Made by a program: the position numbers and the translations under genes. Positions 27,115-35,293 of a stretch of DNA of 64,000 bases are shown here, piece by piece. The stretch spans positions 186,001-250,000 of the forward strand of contig JAFUPV010000006.1 in NCBI GenBank assembly GCA_017472605.1, given 5' to 3'. Under the pieces are notes generated by a model. The model searched no databases, was not told the DNA's origin, and saw only the letters and a program-made list of their open reading frames with translations. Numbering within the stretch: position 1 is the first letter of the stretch; each line of letters starts with the position of its first letter. The stretch is from Lachnospiraceae bacterium (GTDB taxonomy: Bacteria; Bacillota; Clostridia; Lachnospirales; Lachnospiraceae).

Positions 27115-28572
27115 TCAGTCGGTCTGCAGCTGATGAAGCAGGTTCATCTTCATCTCAAAATAATCCGGAGTCATGTCCAGATAGTGCTTGTGAGGATTCT
27201 CAAAACGCTGCTCTTCCGGCCAGATTTCCGTTTCCAGCTGCTTTTTCACATAATCCTGGATTTCTTTGAGTGACTTCTTTTCACTGATGCGTTTTCCATC
27301 GACAACAACCGGCTCCTGAAGCATTTTCGCCGTGCAGTTGGTGAATTTCCGGTTTTTCCAGTACTGCTCCGGATCCACATAACGGAACGGACTGGAAAGA
27401 TCGATTGTCTCCCCTTTCTTTGCAATCAGATCAGCAATGGCATGTCCGGATTCGTCGTAGATACGGTACACATCCTTTAAGCCTGGATTTGTGATTTTTT
27501 CCAGCGTATCAGAAACTTTGATTCTTGGTGAAAAGACGCCGTCTGTTTCCACACCGGCCAGCTTATAAACCGCACCAAATACCGGATCGGACTTTGCAGT
27601 AACAAGACGTTCGCCCACGCCGAAGCTGTCGATGCAGCCGCCCTGCTTCAGGATGGAATTAATGGTATATTCGTCCAGACTGTTGGAAACAACAATTTTC
27701 GCATCGGTAAATCCCGCATCATCCATCATTTTTCTGGCTTCCTTGGATTTATAGGCAAGGTCGCCGCTGTCCAGACGGATTCCATAGGTTCCGTTCAGCA
27801 TGCCGGCGTCCTTCATCTCCTGGAACACCTGGATTGCATGGGGAACACCGGAACCGAGTATGTCATAAGTATCAGCAAGAAGAATGCAGTTATTCGGATA
27901 CATCTTCGCATAAGTACGAAAGGCTTTCAGTTCATCCCTAAAATACATGACCCAGCTGTGCGCCATGGTTCCTCCAACAGGGATTCCGAACATCTGACCG
28001 GCGAGCACGGTAGCGGTACCGGAAACACCTCCGATATATGCGGCGCGGGATCCATAGACAGCGGCATCCATGTTGTGGGCGCGGCGTGCTCCAAAATCAG
28101 ACACGGCTCTTCCCTGAGCAGCACGGACAATTCTTCTTGCCTTTGTAGCAACAAGAGACTGATGATTGATCTGAGCCAGGATCGCCGTTTCAATCAGCTG
28201 TGCATCAACGAGCGGAGCAACAATCGTCATGATCGGCTCATTGGGATACATGATGGTTCCTTCCGGGAAGGCATAAATATCTCCCTTGAAACGGAAATCC
28301 TTCAAATAAGCAAGAAAGTCTTCCGAAAACAGATTCAGCGAACGGAAATAGGCAATATCTTCTTCCGCAAAATGCATCTGTTCGATGTACTCAAGAACCT
28401 GTTCAAGTCCTGCAAAAATAGCAAAACCGGCTCCGTCCGGATTGCGGCGGAAAAACACATCAAAAGCAACACGCTTATTCTGACTGTTTTCCATGAAATA
28501 GCCATTTGCCATTGTCAGTTCATAGAGGTCCATCATCATGGATATGTTTCTGGGATCAAACTGTGTATTCAT
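27115..28572 (-). CDS. pncB: Nicotinate phosphoribosyltransferase
   Basis: Converts nicotinate and PRPP to nicotinate mononucleotide in NAD salvage. The 485-residue protein has MMMDLYELTMANGYF, FDVFFRRNPDGAGFAIFAG, RRAHNMDAA with SRAAYIGG, GTMAHSWVM and the GIRLDSGDLAY phosphate site. It is the long Firmicute form. AAAGGAG precedes the ATG at 28570-28572; the longer frame has no ribosome site. It lies 16 bases after the M18 peptidase gene, so both probably share the promoter at 29915-29943. Confidence 0.94.
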   Translation of the reverse strand: MNTQFDPRNISMMMDLYELTMANGYFMENSQNKRVAFDVFFRRNPDGAGFAIFAGLEQVLEYIEQMHFAEEDIAYFRSLNLFSEDFLAYLKDFRFKGDIYAFPEGTIMYPNEPIMTIVAPLVDAQLIETAILAQINHQSLVATKARRIVRAAQGRAVSDFGARRAHNMDAAVYGSRAAYIGGVSGTATVLAGQMFGIPVGGTMAHSWVMYFRDELKAFRTYAKMYPNNCILLADTYDILGSGVPHAIQVFQEMKDAGMLNGTYGIRLDSGDLAYKSKEARKMMDDAGFTDAKIVVSNSLDEYTINSILKQGGCIDSFGVGERLVTAKSDPVFGAVYKLAGVETDGVFSPRIKVSDTLEKITNPGLKDVYRIYDESGHAIADLIAKKGETIDLSSPFRYVDPEQYWKNRKFTNCTAKMLQEPVVVDGKRISEKKSLKEIQDYVKKQLETEIWPEEQRFENPHKHYLDMTPDYFEMKMNLLHQLQTD

Positions 28573-28588
28573 GTTCTGTTCTCCTTTT

Positions 28589-29878
28589 TCATTCAGCAAA
28601 AAAAGCTTCCGCAAAATGGTTCATTGCCAGCTGACTGGATGCTGCCATCAGTTCACAGCTGGAATGCATGCCAAGAAGCGGTACACCGACATCGACAGTC
28701 TTTGCGGGAATGGTAGAGGAAAGAATGCTTCCAAGCGTACCGCCTCCTGCAATGTCGCCGTGGTTTACAAACTTCTGATACGGAATCTGATGTTTCTGAC
28801 AGATTGCTTCCACAACAGATACAGCCGTTGAATCGGTTGCATACCGCTGGTTTGAGTTCAGCTTCAGGATCACTCCTCCGTCAAGACGGATCGGGTTGGT
28901 CGGATCTGCCTTTTCCGGGTGATTCGGATGGGACGCATGGGCAACGTCGAGGGAGACAATAAAGCTTGACATGACCGCATTCAGAAATGCAGTACGGGAA
29001 TCCTGTCCGCTGCAAAGCATCATCTTTTCCATCAGATTCAGAAGGACTGTGGAATCGGCCCCCTGCTTGGAGCGTGAGCCGCATTCTTCATTATCAAACA
29101 GAACGATCATGCTCACTTCATCTTCCAAACTGCCGTTTGCAAGAAGTCCGTGGAGACAGGACTGACAGGAGGTCAGATTATCGAGACGCGGTGCCTGGAT
29201 CATCTCATTTTCATAGCCAATTGTCCTTCCCTGTTCTCCGTTGACAACATAGAGATCATAATCAAGAATGTCCTCTCTCAAAACACCAAGTTCAGACGCG
29301 ATCCGATCAAGAAGTCCGTCCTTCTTTTCCCCGTTTAAAAAGGTGAGGAGCGCTTCCATGTCTGTCTGCACCTTCAGAGCAACCCCTTTGTTCACTTCGC
29401 GGTTCATGTGAATTGCAAGGTTGGGAATCACGGCAACCGGACGATCGGATGAGTAAAACATGACTGCCGGTCGGAACGGATCCTCTGATTTGATGCAGAC
29501 ACGGCCTGCGATTGCAAGGGGGCGGTCCATCCAGGTATTCAGGATTGCTCCACCATACTGTTCCAGATTCAGTTTATGGTAGATTGCAGTTTTCTGATCC
29601 GGATTCGGTTTGATTCGAAAACACGGGTGATCGGTGTGAGCGGCAGCAATCCGGAATTTTTTTACCGGATTTTTGGGCATGCGGAACGCTGCCAGCGTTG
29701 TTCCGTAAATATCGGTATAATATCCTTTCCCTGGCTCCAGTTTCTGACTGCTGTCTAACGGCCATTCTTCAAAACCGGCTTCCTCCAGGCGGGCAATTGC
29801 TTCCTTTACCGCGTGGTATGGAGAAACAGATGCATGGATCAGTGAAAGTAACTGTTCGTTTGATGTATTCAGATTCAT
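28589..29878 (-). CDS. apeB: M18 family aspartyl/acidic aminopeptidase
   Basis: A 429-residue dinuclear-zinc aminopeptidase. Metal ligands are seen in AAHTDHPCFRIKP, LDNLTSC, FDNEECGSRSKQGAD (catalytic Glu and metal Glu), SLDVAHASHPNH and the C-terminal GVPLLGMHSSCELM. The family forms large dodecameric particles that trim acidic N-terminal residues from cytoplasmic peptides. GGAGGGATTATCCG precedes the ATG. First gene of a likely unit with pncB and perhaps the ABC genes. Its promoter shares its -35 with the divergent gene. Confidence 0.9.
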   Translation of the reverse strand: MNLNTSNEQLLSLIHASVSPYHAVKEAIARLEEAGFEEWPLDSSQKLEPGKGYYTDIYGTTLAAFRMPKNPVKKFRIAAAHTDHPCFRIKPNPDQKTAIYHKLNLEQYGGAILNTWMDRPLAIAGRVCIKSEDPFRPAVMFYSSDRPVAVIPNLAIHMNREVNKGVALKVQTDMEALLTFLNGEKKDGLLDRIASELGVLREDILDYDLYVVNGEQGRTIGYENEMIQAPRLDNLTSCQSCLHGLLANGSLEDEVSMIVLFDNEECGSRSKQGADSTVLLNLMEKMMLCSGQDSRTAFLNAVMSSFIVSLDVAHASHPNHPEKADPTNPIRLDGGVILKLNSNQRYATDSTAVSVVEAICQKHQIPYQKFVNHGDIAGGGTLGSILSSTIPAKTVDVGVPLLGMHSSCELMAASSQLAMNHFAEAFFAE

Positions 29879-29914
29879 CGGATAATCCCTCCAAATTTTC
29901 CTTATCTCGGCTCA

Positions 29915-29943
29915 TCATAACACAAACTGAATTATCTTGCAAT
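29915..29943 (-). promoter_or_regulatory. Promoter of the M18 peptidase-pncB unit
   Basis: Minus strand TTGCAA (29938-29943), 17-base spacer, TATGAT (29915-29920). The -35 box is the same six bases as that of the plus-strand promoter. Confidence 0.65.
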
Positions 29944-29966
29944 ACTTTCCGATTTCGACTATACTA
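29938..29966 (+). promoter_or_regulatory. Promoter of the DUF5721-like gene
   Basis: Plus strand TTGCAA (29938-29943), 17-base spacer, TATACT (29961-29966), about 50 bases before the start codon. Confidence 0.7.
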
Positions 29967-30017
29967 AGAGAAGTTTATTTTCCAGACGGCAACAGAACCA
30001 TTCGCAGGAGGTATATG

Positions 30018-30515
30018 ATGATTTCAGTTCGTTTCCATTCACTCAGAGATGTTACAAGAAAGCTTTTCCTTGAAACTGGCTTTGATTTTTTTCGGCTGAC
30101 AGAAGCTTCTTTCGTCTGTGCAGCTTCCTTTTCCGTAGACGGACATTGCAATCCGGATTTTTATTCCGGCGATGACGAAACGAAGATGGAGAACGAAACC
30201 TATGTGTCATGGGAATCGCTCCGACCCATTTGCTTCCGCATCATTCAGGGAAAGCGAACACCATCCTCCTTTCGCCTTGTGTTTTTTCTTTCTGCACAGC
30301 AGGCCGCCTCTTTTTTTCACGTACCGGAGCTTTCACAGAACGCTGACATTGAAGGCTATCTCCTGATTCTTCACTATAAGAACCAGGAATTGACAGCAAC
30401 GACCGGTACTTCGTTTTTCCGTTTCTCTTTTGATAAAGAGTCCGAACGCCTCTGGGACAGAAACATTCTCTCCTGGTTTGACGGCCAGACGCTGAATTAC
30501 AGCGAACTGTACTGA
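30018..30515 (+). CDS. DUF5721-like protein, 165 aa
   Basis: A protein of unknown function that I believe belongs to the DUF5721 family common in Lachnospiraceae. The shared layout is an N-terminal MISVRFHSLRDVTRKLFL, an FDGHxxxDFY-like SVDGHCNPDFYSG, a WESLRPICFRIIQGKRTP block and a C-terminal TTGTSFFRFSFDK. There is no signal peptide or membrane segment. Two adjacent ATGs exist; the AGGAGG at 30006-30011 is better spaced (six bases) for the ATG at 30018. It is transcribed with its own promoter towards htpG, and the CIRCE element begins 24 bases after its stop. Confidence 0.75.
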   Translation: MISVRFHSLRDVTRKLFLETGFDFFRLTEASFVCAASFSVDGHCNPDFYSGDDETKMENETYVSWESLRPICFRIIQGKRTPSSFRLVFFLSAQQAASFFHVPELSQNADIEGYLLILHYKNQELTATTGTSFFRFSFDKESERLWDRNILSWFDGQTLNYSELY

Positions 30516-30538
30516 TTAGCGCTGCTTCGCCTATCTTA

Positions 30539-30565
30539 ATAGCACTCACCTTGGTTGAGTGCTAA
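30539..30565 (+). promoter_or_regulatory. CIRCE element (HrcA operator)
   Basis: ATAGCACTC-N9-GAGTGCTAA, one mismatch from the canonical TTAGCACTC-N9-GAGTGCTAA. HrcA represses chaperone operons at this site. It overlaps the upstream htpG promoter. Confidence 0.9.
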
Positions 30566-30579
30566 AATTTTTATAAAAT
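30551..30579 (+). promoter_or_regulatory. htpG promoter P1 overlapping CIRCE
   Basis: TTGGTT (30551-30556), 17-base spacer, TAAAAT (30574-30579). The -35 and spacer lie inside the CIRCE element, the expected position for HrcA repression. Confidence 0.55.
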
Positions 30580-30614
30580 TTGCCTTTTTCACCTGCAATT
30601 GCCCTACTTTCGTG

Positions 30615-30643
30615 TTGACAAAGCCGTTCCGCAGTTGTAAAAT
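30615..30643 (+). promoter_or_regulatory. htpG promoter P2
   Basis: TTGACA (30615-30620), 17-base spacer, TAAAAT (30638-30643), about 55 bases before the htpG start and about 50 bases beyond the CIRCE element, so probably not directly blocked by it. Confidence 0.75.
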
Positions 30644-30698
30644 AAGTTCTGGTTCCGAAAGGAATTTCTTTAATCCTGTTTGAAAAGTGAGGTTTCAT

Positions 30699-32624
30699 AT
30701 GATTCGAGAAGGAAGTTTATCAATTAACAGCGAAAACATATTTCCAATTATTAAGAAGTGGCTGTATTCTGACCACGATATCTTTTTCCGTGAGGTAGTA
30801 AGCAACGGATGTGACGCGATCACCAAGCTTCAGAAGCTGGATCTGATGGGAGAATACTCCATTCCGGAGGGAACTGAGTTTGCGATCCATGTTACCGTTG
30901 ACTCCGAGACGAAAACAATCACCTTCAGCGACAATGGTATCGGTATGGATGCTGATGAGGTGAACGAATACATCAATCAGATTGCGTTCTCCGGTGCGAG
31001 AGATTTCCTGGAAAAATACAAGGATAAGACAAACGATGACCAGATCATCGGACATTTCGGTCTTGGCTTTTATTCCGTATTCATGGTTGCTGACCGTGTA
31101 ACCATCGATACCCTGTCCTGGAAGGAAGGCGCTGCTGCCGTTCACTGGGAGTCTGAAGGCGGCGTTACCTTTGAGATGAGTGACGGCGACAAGGATACCG
31201 TTGGTACCACGATTACTCTCTATCTGAACGATGAAAGCTACGAGTTCTGCAACGAGTACCGTGCCCGTGAGGTTCTCAATAAATACTGCTCTTTCATGCC
31301 GGTTCCGATTTTCCTTGATACTGTAAAGCCGGAAGAGGAAAAGGAAGAAGCAGAAGAAGTGGTCGATGCGGTTGAAGAGACCGTTGAGTCTTCTGAGGAA
31401 ACCGCAGAAACCAGTAAGGGTGAGCCAAAACCGATCAACGACGTTCATCCGCTCTGGAATAAGCATCCCAACGAGTGTACCGATGAGGAATACAAGGAGT
31501 TCTACCATAAGGTATTCATGGATTACAAAGAGCCGCTGTTCTGGATTCATCTGAACATGGACTATCCGTTTAACCTGAAGGGCATCCTCTATTTCCCGAA
31601 AATCAATACGGAATATGATTCCATCGAAGGAACAATCAAGCTGTACAACAACCAGGTGTTTGTTGCCGATAACATCAAAGAAGTGATTCCTGAGTTTTTG
31701 ATGCTTCTGAAGGGTGTGATTGACTGTCCGGATCTGCCTCTGAATGTGTCCCGTTCTGCACTTCAGAATGACGGATTTGTAAAAAAGATTTCCGACTATA
31801 TCACAAAGAAAGTTGCTGACCGTCTCAGCGGTATGTGCAAGACAGACCGTGAAAACTACGAGAAGTTCTGGGATGACATCAATCCGTTCATCAAGTTCGG
31901 CTGCCTGAAGGATGACAAGTTTGCAGGCAAATTGAAGGATTACATCATCTTTAAGGATCTGAACGGCAAGTATCTGACTCTTCCGGATATTCTGAAGGAA
32001 AACGAAGAAAAGCATAAAGGAAAAGTTTTCTATGTAACAGATGAAAAGGAACAGAATCAGTACATTGAAATGTTCAAAAAGGAAGGTATGAATGCGGTCA
32101 TCCTGAAGCATAACATTGATTCCGCTTTCATCACTCACATGGAACAGAAAAACAACGATGTGAAGTTCCTTCGCATTGATGCCGATCTCAGCGACAGCTT
32201 CAAGGAAGAAGTCTCCGAAGACGAGAAAAAGCTTCAGGAGCAGGACGCAGCTTCCTTAAAGGAAGTCTTCCAGAAGGCTCTTTCAAACGATAAGCTGGAT
32301 GTGAAGGCTGAGAAGCTGAAGGACGCATCTCTTGCCGCAGTCATGACACTTTCCGAGGAAAGCAGACGAATGAATGATATGATGAAAATGTATGGAATGA
32401 GCGGCATGGATTTCGGTGCAGCCTCCACGACTCTTGTTCTGAATCTTTCCCATCCTCTTGTTCAGTATGTTCTGAATCACAAGGAGGAAGAAGGCGTTGC
32501 GCTGTTCTGCGAACAGATTTACGATCTGGCTGCACTTGCTCATGGTTCTCTCACTCCGGATCGCATGTCCGCTTTCATCTCCCGTACCAATGAAGTAATG
32601 ATGAAGCTGACAGCAGATAATTAA
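30699..32624 (+). CDS. htpG: Molecular chaperone HtpG (bacterial Hsp90) with acidic linker
   Basis: A 641-residue Hsp90-family ATPase. N-domain: REVVSNGCDA (catalytic Glu32 and Mg-site Asn36), FSDNGIGM, GHFGLGFYSVFMVAD. Residues about 211-242 form an acidic linker (EEEKEEAEEVV onwards). The middle domain then starts at HPLWNKHPNE and includes NVSRSALQND with the ATP-contacting Arg. The C-terminal dimerisation domain is complete. A GTG four codons upstream is possible, but GAGG six bases before the ATG at 30699 favours the ATG. Regulation is visible: CIRCE plus two promoters upstream and a terminator downstream. Confidence 0.95.
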   Translation: MIREGSLSINSENIFPIIKKWLYSDHDIFFREVVSNGCDAITKLQKLDLMGEYSIPEGTEFAIHVTVDSETKTITFSDNGIGMDADEVNEYINQIAFSGARDFLEKYKDKTNDDQIIGHFGLGFYSVFMVADRVTIDTLSWKEGAAAVHWESEGGVTFEMSDGDKDTVGTTITLYLNDESYEFCNEYRAREVLNKYCSFMPVPIFLDTVKPEEEKEEAEEVVDAVEETVESSEETAETSKGEPKPINDVHPLWNKHPNECTDEEYKEFYHKVFMDYKEPLFWIHLNMDYPFNLKGILYFPKINTEYDSIEGTIKLYNNQVFVADNIKEVIPEFLMLLKGVIDCPDLPLNVSRSALQNDGFVKKISDYITKKVADRLSGMCKTDRENYEKFWDDINPFIKFGCLKDDKFAGKLKDYIIFKDLNGKYLTLPDILKENEEKHKGKVFYVTDEKEQNQYIEMFKKEGMNAVILKHNIDSAFITHMEQKNNDVKFLRIDADLSDSFKEEVSEDEKKLQEQDAASLKEVFQKALSNDKLDVKAEKLKDASLAAVMTLSEESRRMNDMMKMYGMSGMDFGAASTTLVLNLSHPLVQYVLNHKEEEGVALFCEQIYDLAALAHGSLTPDRMSAFISRTNEVMMKLTADN

Positions 32625-32640
32625 GATAAATTTTCCAAAG

Positions 32641-32682
32641 AAAATCCGACAGACTGGTCAATTCCCGTCTGCCGGATTTTTT
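32641..32682 (+). terminator. Terminator of htpG
   Basis: AAAATCCGACAGAC pairs with GTCTGCCGGATTTT (one mismatch), followed by TTTTTT; the A-rich left arm also makes it work for the convergent lipoprotein gene ending at 32695. Confidence 0.85.
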
Positions 32683-32694
32683 GATTGCAAATTT

Positions 32695-33708
32695 TTATTC
32701 GTTTGTTTTTAAATACTGATCATATACATCAAACAGATTCGCATTCGTCATTGCACTGGTCATCGTAAAGGTCATTTCCGACCAGAGATCAAACTGAAAC
32801 GAAATTTTATGGCCGGCTGCATATTCTTCTACAATTGGTCCCCACTGCTCGTAAAGACTCTGACGATAGATTTCTTCTTCGTTGGCAATGCTTAATTCTT
32901 CATCGAAATCTTCCACACAGCGAATCAGAAAATAACGGCCGTCTGTCGCAATCACCTCACTGACCTCTCCGTCAGCCAGATAGAACGCGATTTCTTCGAG
33001 AGCCGGATTCAGCATGCCTCTTGAAACCTGATATTCAATCTTTGACAGCAGGCTGTGTTCCCTGGCTGCCTGTACAAAATCTCCCCCTGCCTGCAGCTGC
33101 TCATGGAGCTGGTTTGCAAGATCGAGATTATCCGTAGACAAGATCTGTATCGAAATCACACGTTTATCATTGTCACTGATTTCCAGGTAAATTCCATCCG
33201 TGAGCTGGTACAGAAGCTTCTGAGCCGTTCGGTACTTTTCATACAGCGATGCAACATCGGATTCCTGTGCCTGGCAATAAGCACGTTCAATTTCATTCAA
33301 ACCGGAATAGTATGTCTTAGCAGCCTGACCGCAGAGACGTTTTTCCGTTTCATCCAGCGTAATGCCGGAATCTTTTGCCATGTCATTGAGCAAAAGCAGA
33401 AGACAGATTTCTTCTTTGATCCGTTTTTCTTTCAAATAATCGGAAAATGTATAGCCGGAAACCGGAAGTTCCCAGAAATTTTCAATCCCTGACCGGGAGT
33501 AATAGGCGTTATACCGTGTCTGATAATCCATGAAAATCAGATTTGCTTCCCTCGTTGTCAGTGACGTTTTGTGACCGGCTGCAAGATAAGTATCCGTCAG
33601 TGACGTGGAAAAATAGAAATTACCGATTCTCTGACAGCCGGACAGACTAAGGACAAGTACACCGATGAGAAACGAGATCAGTAGTTGTTTGAAAAGCCGT
33701 TTATTCAT
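32695..33708 (-). CDS. Peptidyl-prolyl isomerase-like lipoprotein (PrsA/SurA type)
   Basis: A 337-residue exported lipoprotein. The N-terminus MNKRLFKQLL, a hydrophobic stretch and lipobox LSLSGC predict lipidation at about Cys25. A SurA-N-like helical region (DYLKEKRIKEEICLLLLLND) follows. A parvulin-like segment comes next (SIQILSTDNL ... GGDFVQAAREHS ... GMLNPALEEIAFYLADGEVSEVI) and then a long C-terminal helix. Likely an extracytoplasmic folding factor, by family resemblance; the rotamase domain is divergent and may be inactive. AGGAG precedes the ATG at 33706-33708, which overlaps the rpe stop, so it is the last gene of the murE cluster. Confidence 0.78.
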   Translation of the reverse strand: MNKRLFKQLLISFLIGVLVLSLSGCQRIGNFYFSTSLTDTYLAAGHKTSLTTREANLIFMDYQTRYNAYYSRSGIENFWELPVSGYTFSDYLKEKRIKEEICLLLLLNDMAKDSGITLDETEKRLCGQAAKTYYSGLNEIERAYCQAQESDVASLYEKYRTAQKLLYQLTDGIYLEISDNDKRVISIQILSTDNLDLANQLHEQLQAGGDFVQAAREHSLLSKIEYQVSRGMLNPALEEIAFYLADGEVSEVIATDGRYFLIRCVEDFDEELSIANEEEIYRQSLYEQWGPIVEEYAAGHKISFQFDLWSEMTFTMTSAMTNANLFDVYDQYLKTNE

Positions 33709-34372
33709 TCGTCTCCTCATAGTCTTTGATAATAGCCTGCAGCGCACGGACATTCTCACGGATGTCTCCTGAGAACACGGCACTGCCGCATACAATTCTT
33801 GTAGCACCGGCATCCAATACCGTTCGTATCGTTCCGGTATGAATGCCTCCATCCACTTCGATCAGCACATCAAGCCCCTGCTCCCTGATCCAGTCACGAA
33901 GCTGAACGATTTTTTCCGTTGTAGATTCGATGTATTTCTGACCGCCAAATCCTGGTTCAACCGTCATAATCAGCACCATATCAACCATCGGCAGGTATTT
34001 CAGAATTTCCGATACCGGTGTCCCCGGATTGATGGAAATACCGCATTTGCATCCGCAGGCGCGAATTTCACGCAGCGTCTCTTCTACATCACTGCATGCT
34101 TCCAGATGAACAGTGATGGAATCACTTCCCGCTTTTGCAAATTCATGGATGTAGCGGATCGGCTCCCGGATCATCAGATGAACGTCAAAGAACATCCTGC
34201 TCTTTGGCCGAAGCGATTTGATCACAGGAAATCCGAACGAAATGCTTGGCACAAAAAGTCCATCCATGACATCAATGTGAAGCCATCGAATCCCTTCCTG
34301 TTCTGCCTGATTAACATCCTCACCAAGCCTGGAAAAATCTGCTGACAAAATAGATGGTGCAAGTTCTATCAT
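33701..34372 (-). CDS. rpe: Ribulose-phosphate 3-epimerase
   Basis: A 223-residue TIM barrel interconverting ribulose-5-P and xylulose-5-P in the pentose phosphate pathway. Signature segments are APSILSADFSRLGEDV, WLHIDVMDGLFVPSISFG, FFDVHLMIREP, MTVEPGFGGQKYIE and the C-terminal EVDGGI with the catalytic Asp. Located between rsgA and the PPIase lipoprotein gene, as in other Firmicute prkC clusters (prkC-rsgA-rpe). Confidence 0.96.
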   Translation of the reverse strand: MIELAPSILSADFSRLGEDVNQAEQEGIRWLHIDVMDGLFVPSISFGFPVIKSLRPKSRMFFDVHLMIREPIRYIHEFAKAGSDSITVHLEACSDVEETLREIRACGCKCGISINPGTPVSEILKYLPMVDMVLIMTVEPGFGGQKYIESTTEKIVQLRDWIREQGLDVLIEVDGGIHTGTIRTVLDAGATRIVCGSAVFSGDIRENVRALQAIIKDYEETNE

Positions 34373-34389
34373 AAAGAATCCTCTTTTCT

Positions 34390-35271
34390 CTAGTATTTAC
34401 GCAACGATGCCAGTTCTTTATAAAAAGAACAGTAATTTTCATATCTGCTGATCGAAATCTGTCCGTTTTGCAATGCTTCTTTCACTGCGCAGTCCGGTTC
34501 GCTGATGTGGGTACATCCGTGGAAACGGCATTGTCCAAGAAACGGATGCATTTCCGGAAAATACAGTTCCATCTTTTCCTTATCCATCTGGGAAAACTCC
34601 AGGGAACTGAATCCTGGTGTATCAAACAGATAGGTCTGTTCACCAAGGTAAAACAGTTCGCTGTGCCTGGTTGTGTGCCGTCCTCTCCTGATTTTTTCGC
34701 TGACCTCTCCCGTTTCCATTCCCGCATCCGGATGAAGGTGATTCAAAAGGGATGATTTTCCAACTCCGCTCGGGCCTGCAAACGCAGTCACTTTTCCCTT
34801 CAGAAGCTCCTTTAGCCGAACCATTTCACTGTTTTCTTCATAGATGTTTGTGACACAGACCGGATATCCGGCTGCTTCATAAATCCGTTTGAATTCCATC
34901 ACTTCATCATCTGCGGCAAGATCTGACTTTGTAAAACAGATGATTGTGGGCACATCCAGATATTCCATGGTAATCAGGAAACGATCCAGCAGATTGCCGT
35001 TTGGTTTCGGATCGCGGCAGGCAAAGACAATGGCAGCCTGGTCAATGTTTGCCACTGCAGGACGAAACAGTTTATTGGTTCGCGGAAGAATTTCTCTGAT
35101 CGATCCGGTTTTTTCCTTTTCGTCCAGCACATCAATCTCAACAAGATCACCAACAAGCGGTTTCAGATTTTCCTTTCGAAAAATTCCCTTCGCTTTGCAT
35201 TCATAGGTGATCTCGTTGTCACAGTGAACATAGTAGAATCCGGCGATCCCTTTCATTATTTTACCTTTCAT
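34390..35271 (-). CDS. rsgA: Small ribosomal subunit biogenesis GTPase RsgA
   Basis: A 293-residue circularly permuted GTPase that checks late 30S assembly. N-terminal OB fold (GIAGFYYVHCDNEITYECKAKG), then the permuted G motifs: CFTKSDLA (G4), FAGPSGVGKSSLLNHL (G1), DTPGFSS (G3). The C-terminal zinc knuckle is CRFHGCTHISEPDC. The open frame continues 124 codons upstream, but that part is a shadow of the kinase gene's repeat tail. CAGGAGA before the ATG at 35269-35271 fixes the start. It follows prkC by 22 bases. Confidence 0.94.
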   Translation of the reverse strand: MKGKIMKGIAGFYYVHCDNEITYECKAKGIFRKENLKPLVGDLVEIDVLDEKEKTGSIREILPRTNKLFRPAVANIDQAAIVFACRDPKPNGNLLDRFLITMEYLDVPTIICFTKSDLAADDEVMEFKRIYEAAGYPVCVTNIYEENSEMVRLKELLKGKVTAFAGPSGVGKSSLLNHLHPDAGMETGEVSEKIRRGRHTTRHSELFYLGEQTYLFDTPGFSSLEFSQMDKEKMELYFPEMHPFLGQCRFHGCTHISEPDCAVKEALQNGQISISRYENYCSFYKELASLRKY

Positions 35272-35293
35272 AATTTCTCTCCTGAACCTTCTG

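Noticed and set aside
30720-32138. A 472-codon minus-strand frame opposite htpG
   Set aside because: Shadow frame; htpG itself has clear Hsp90 motifs, promoters and a terminator.
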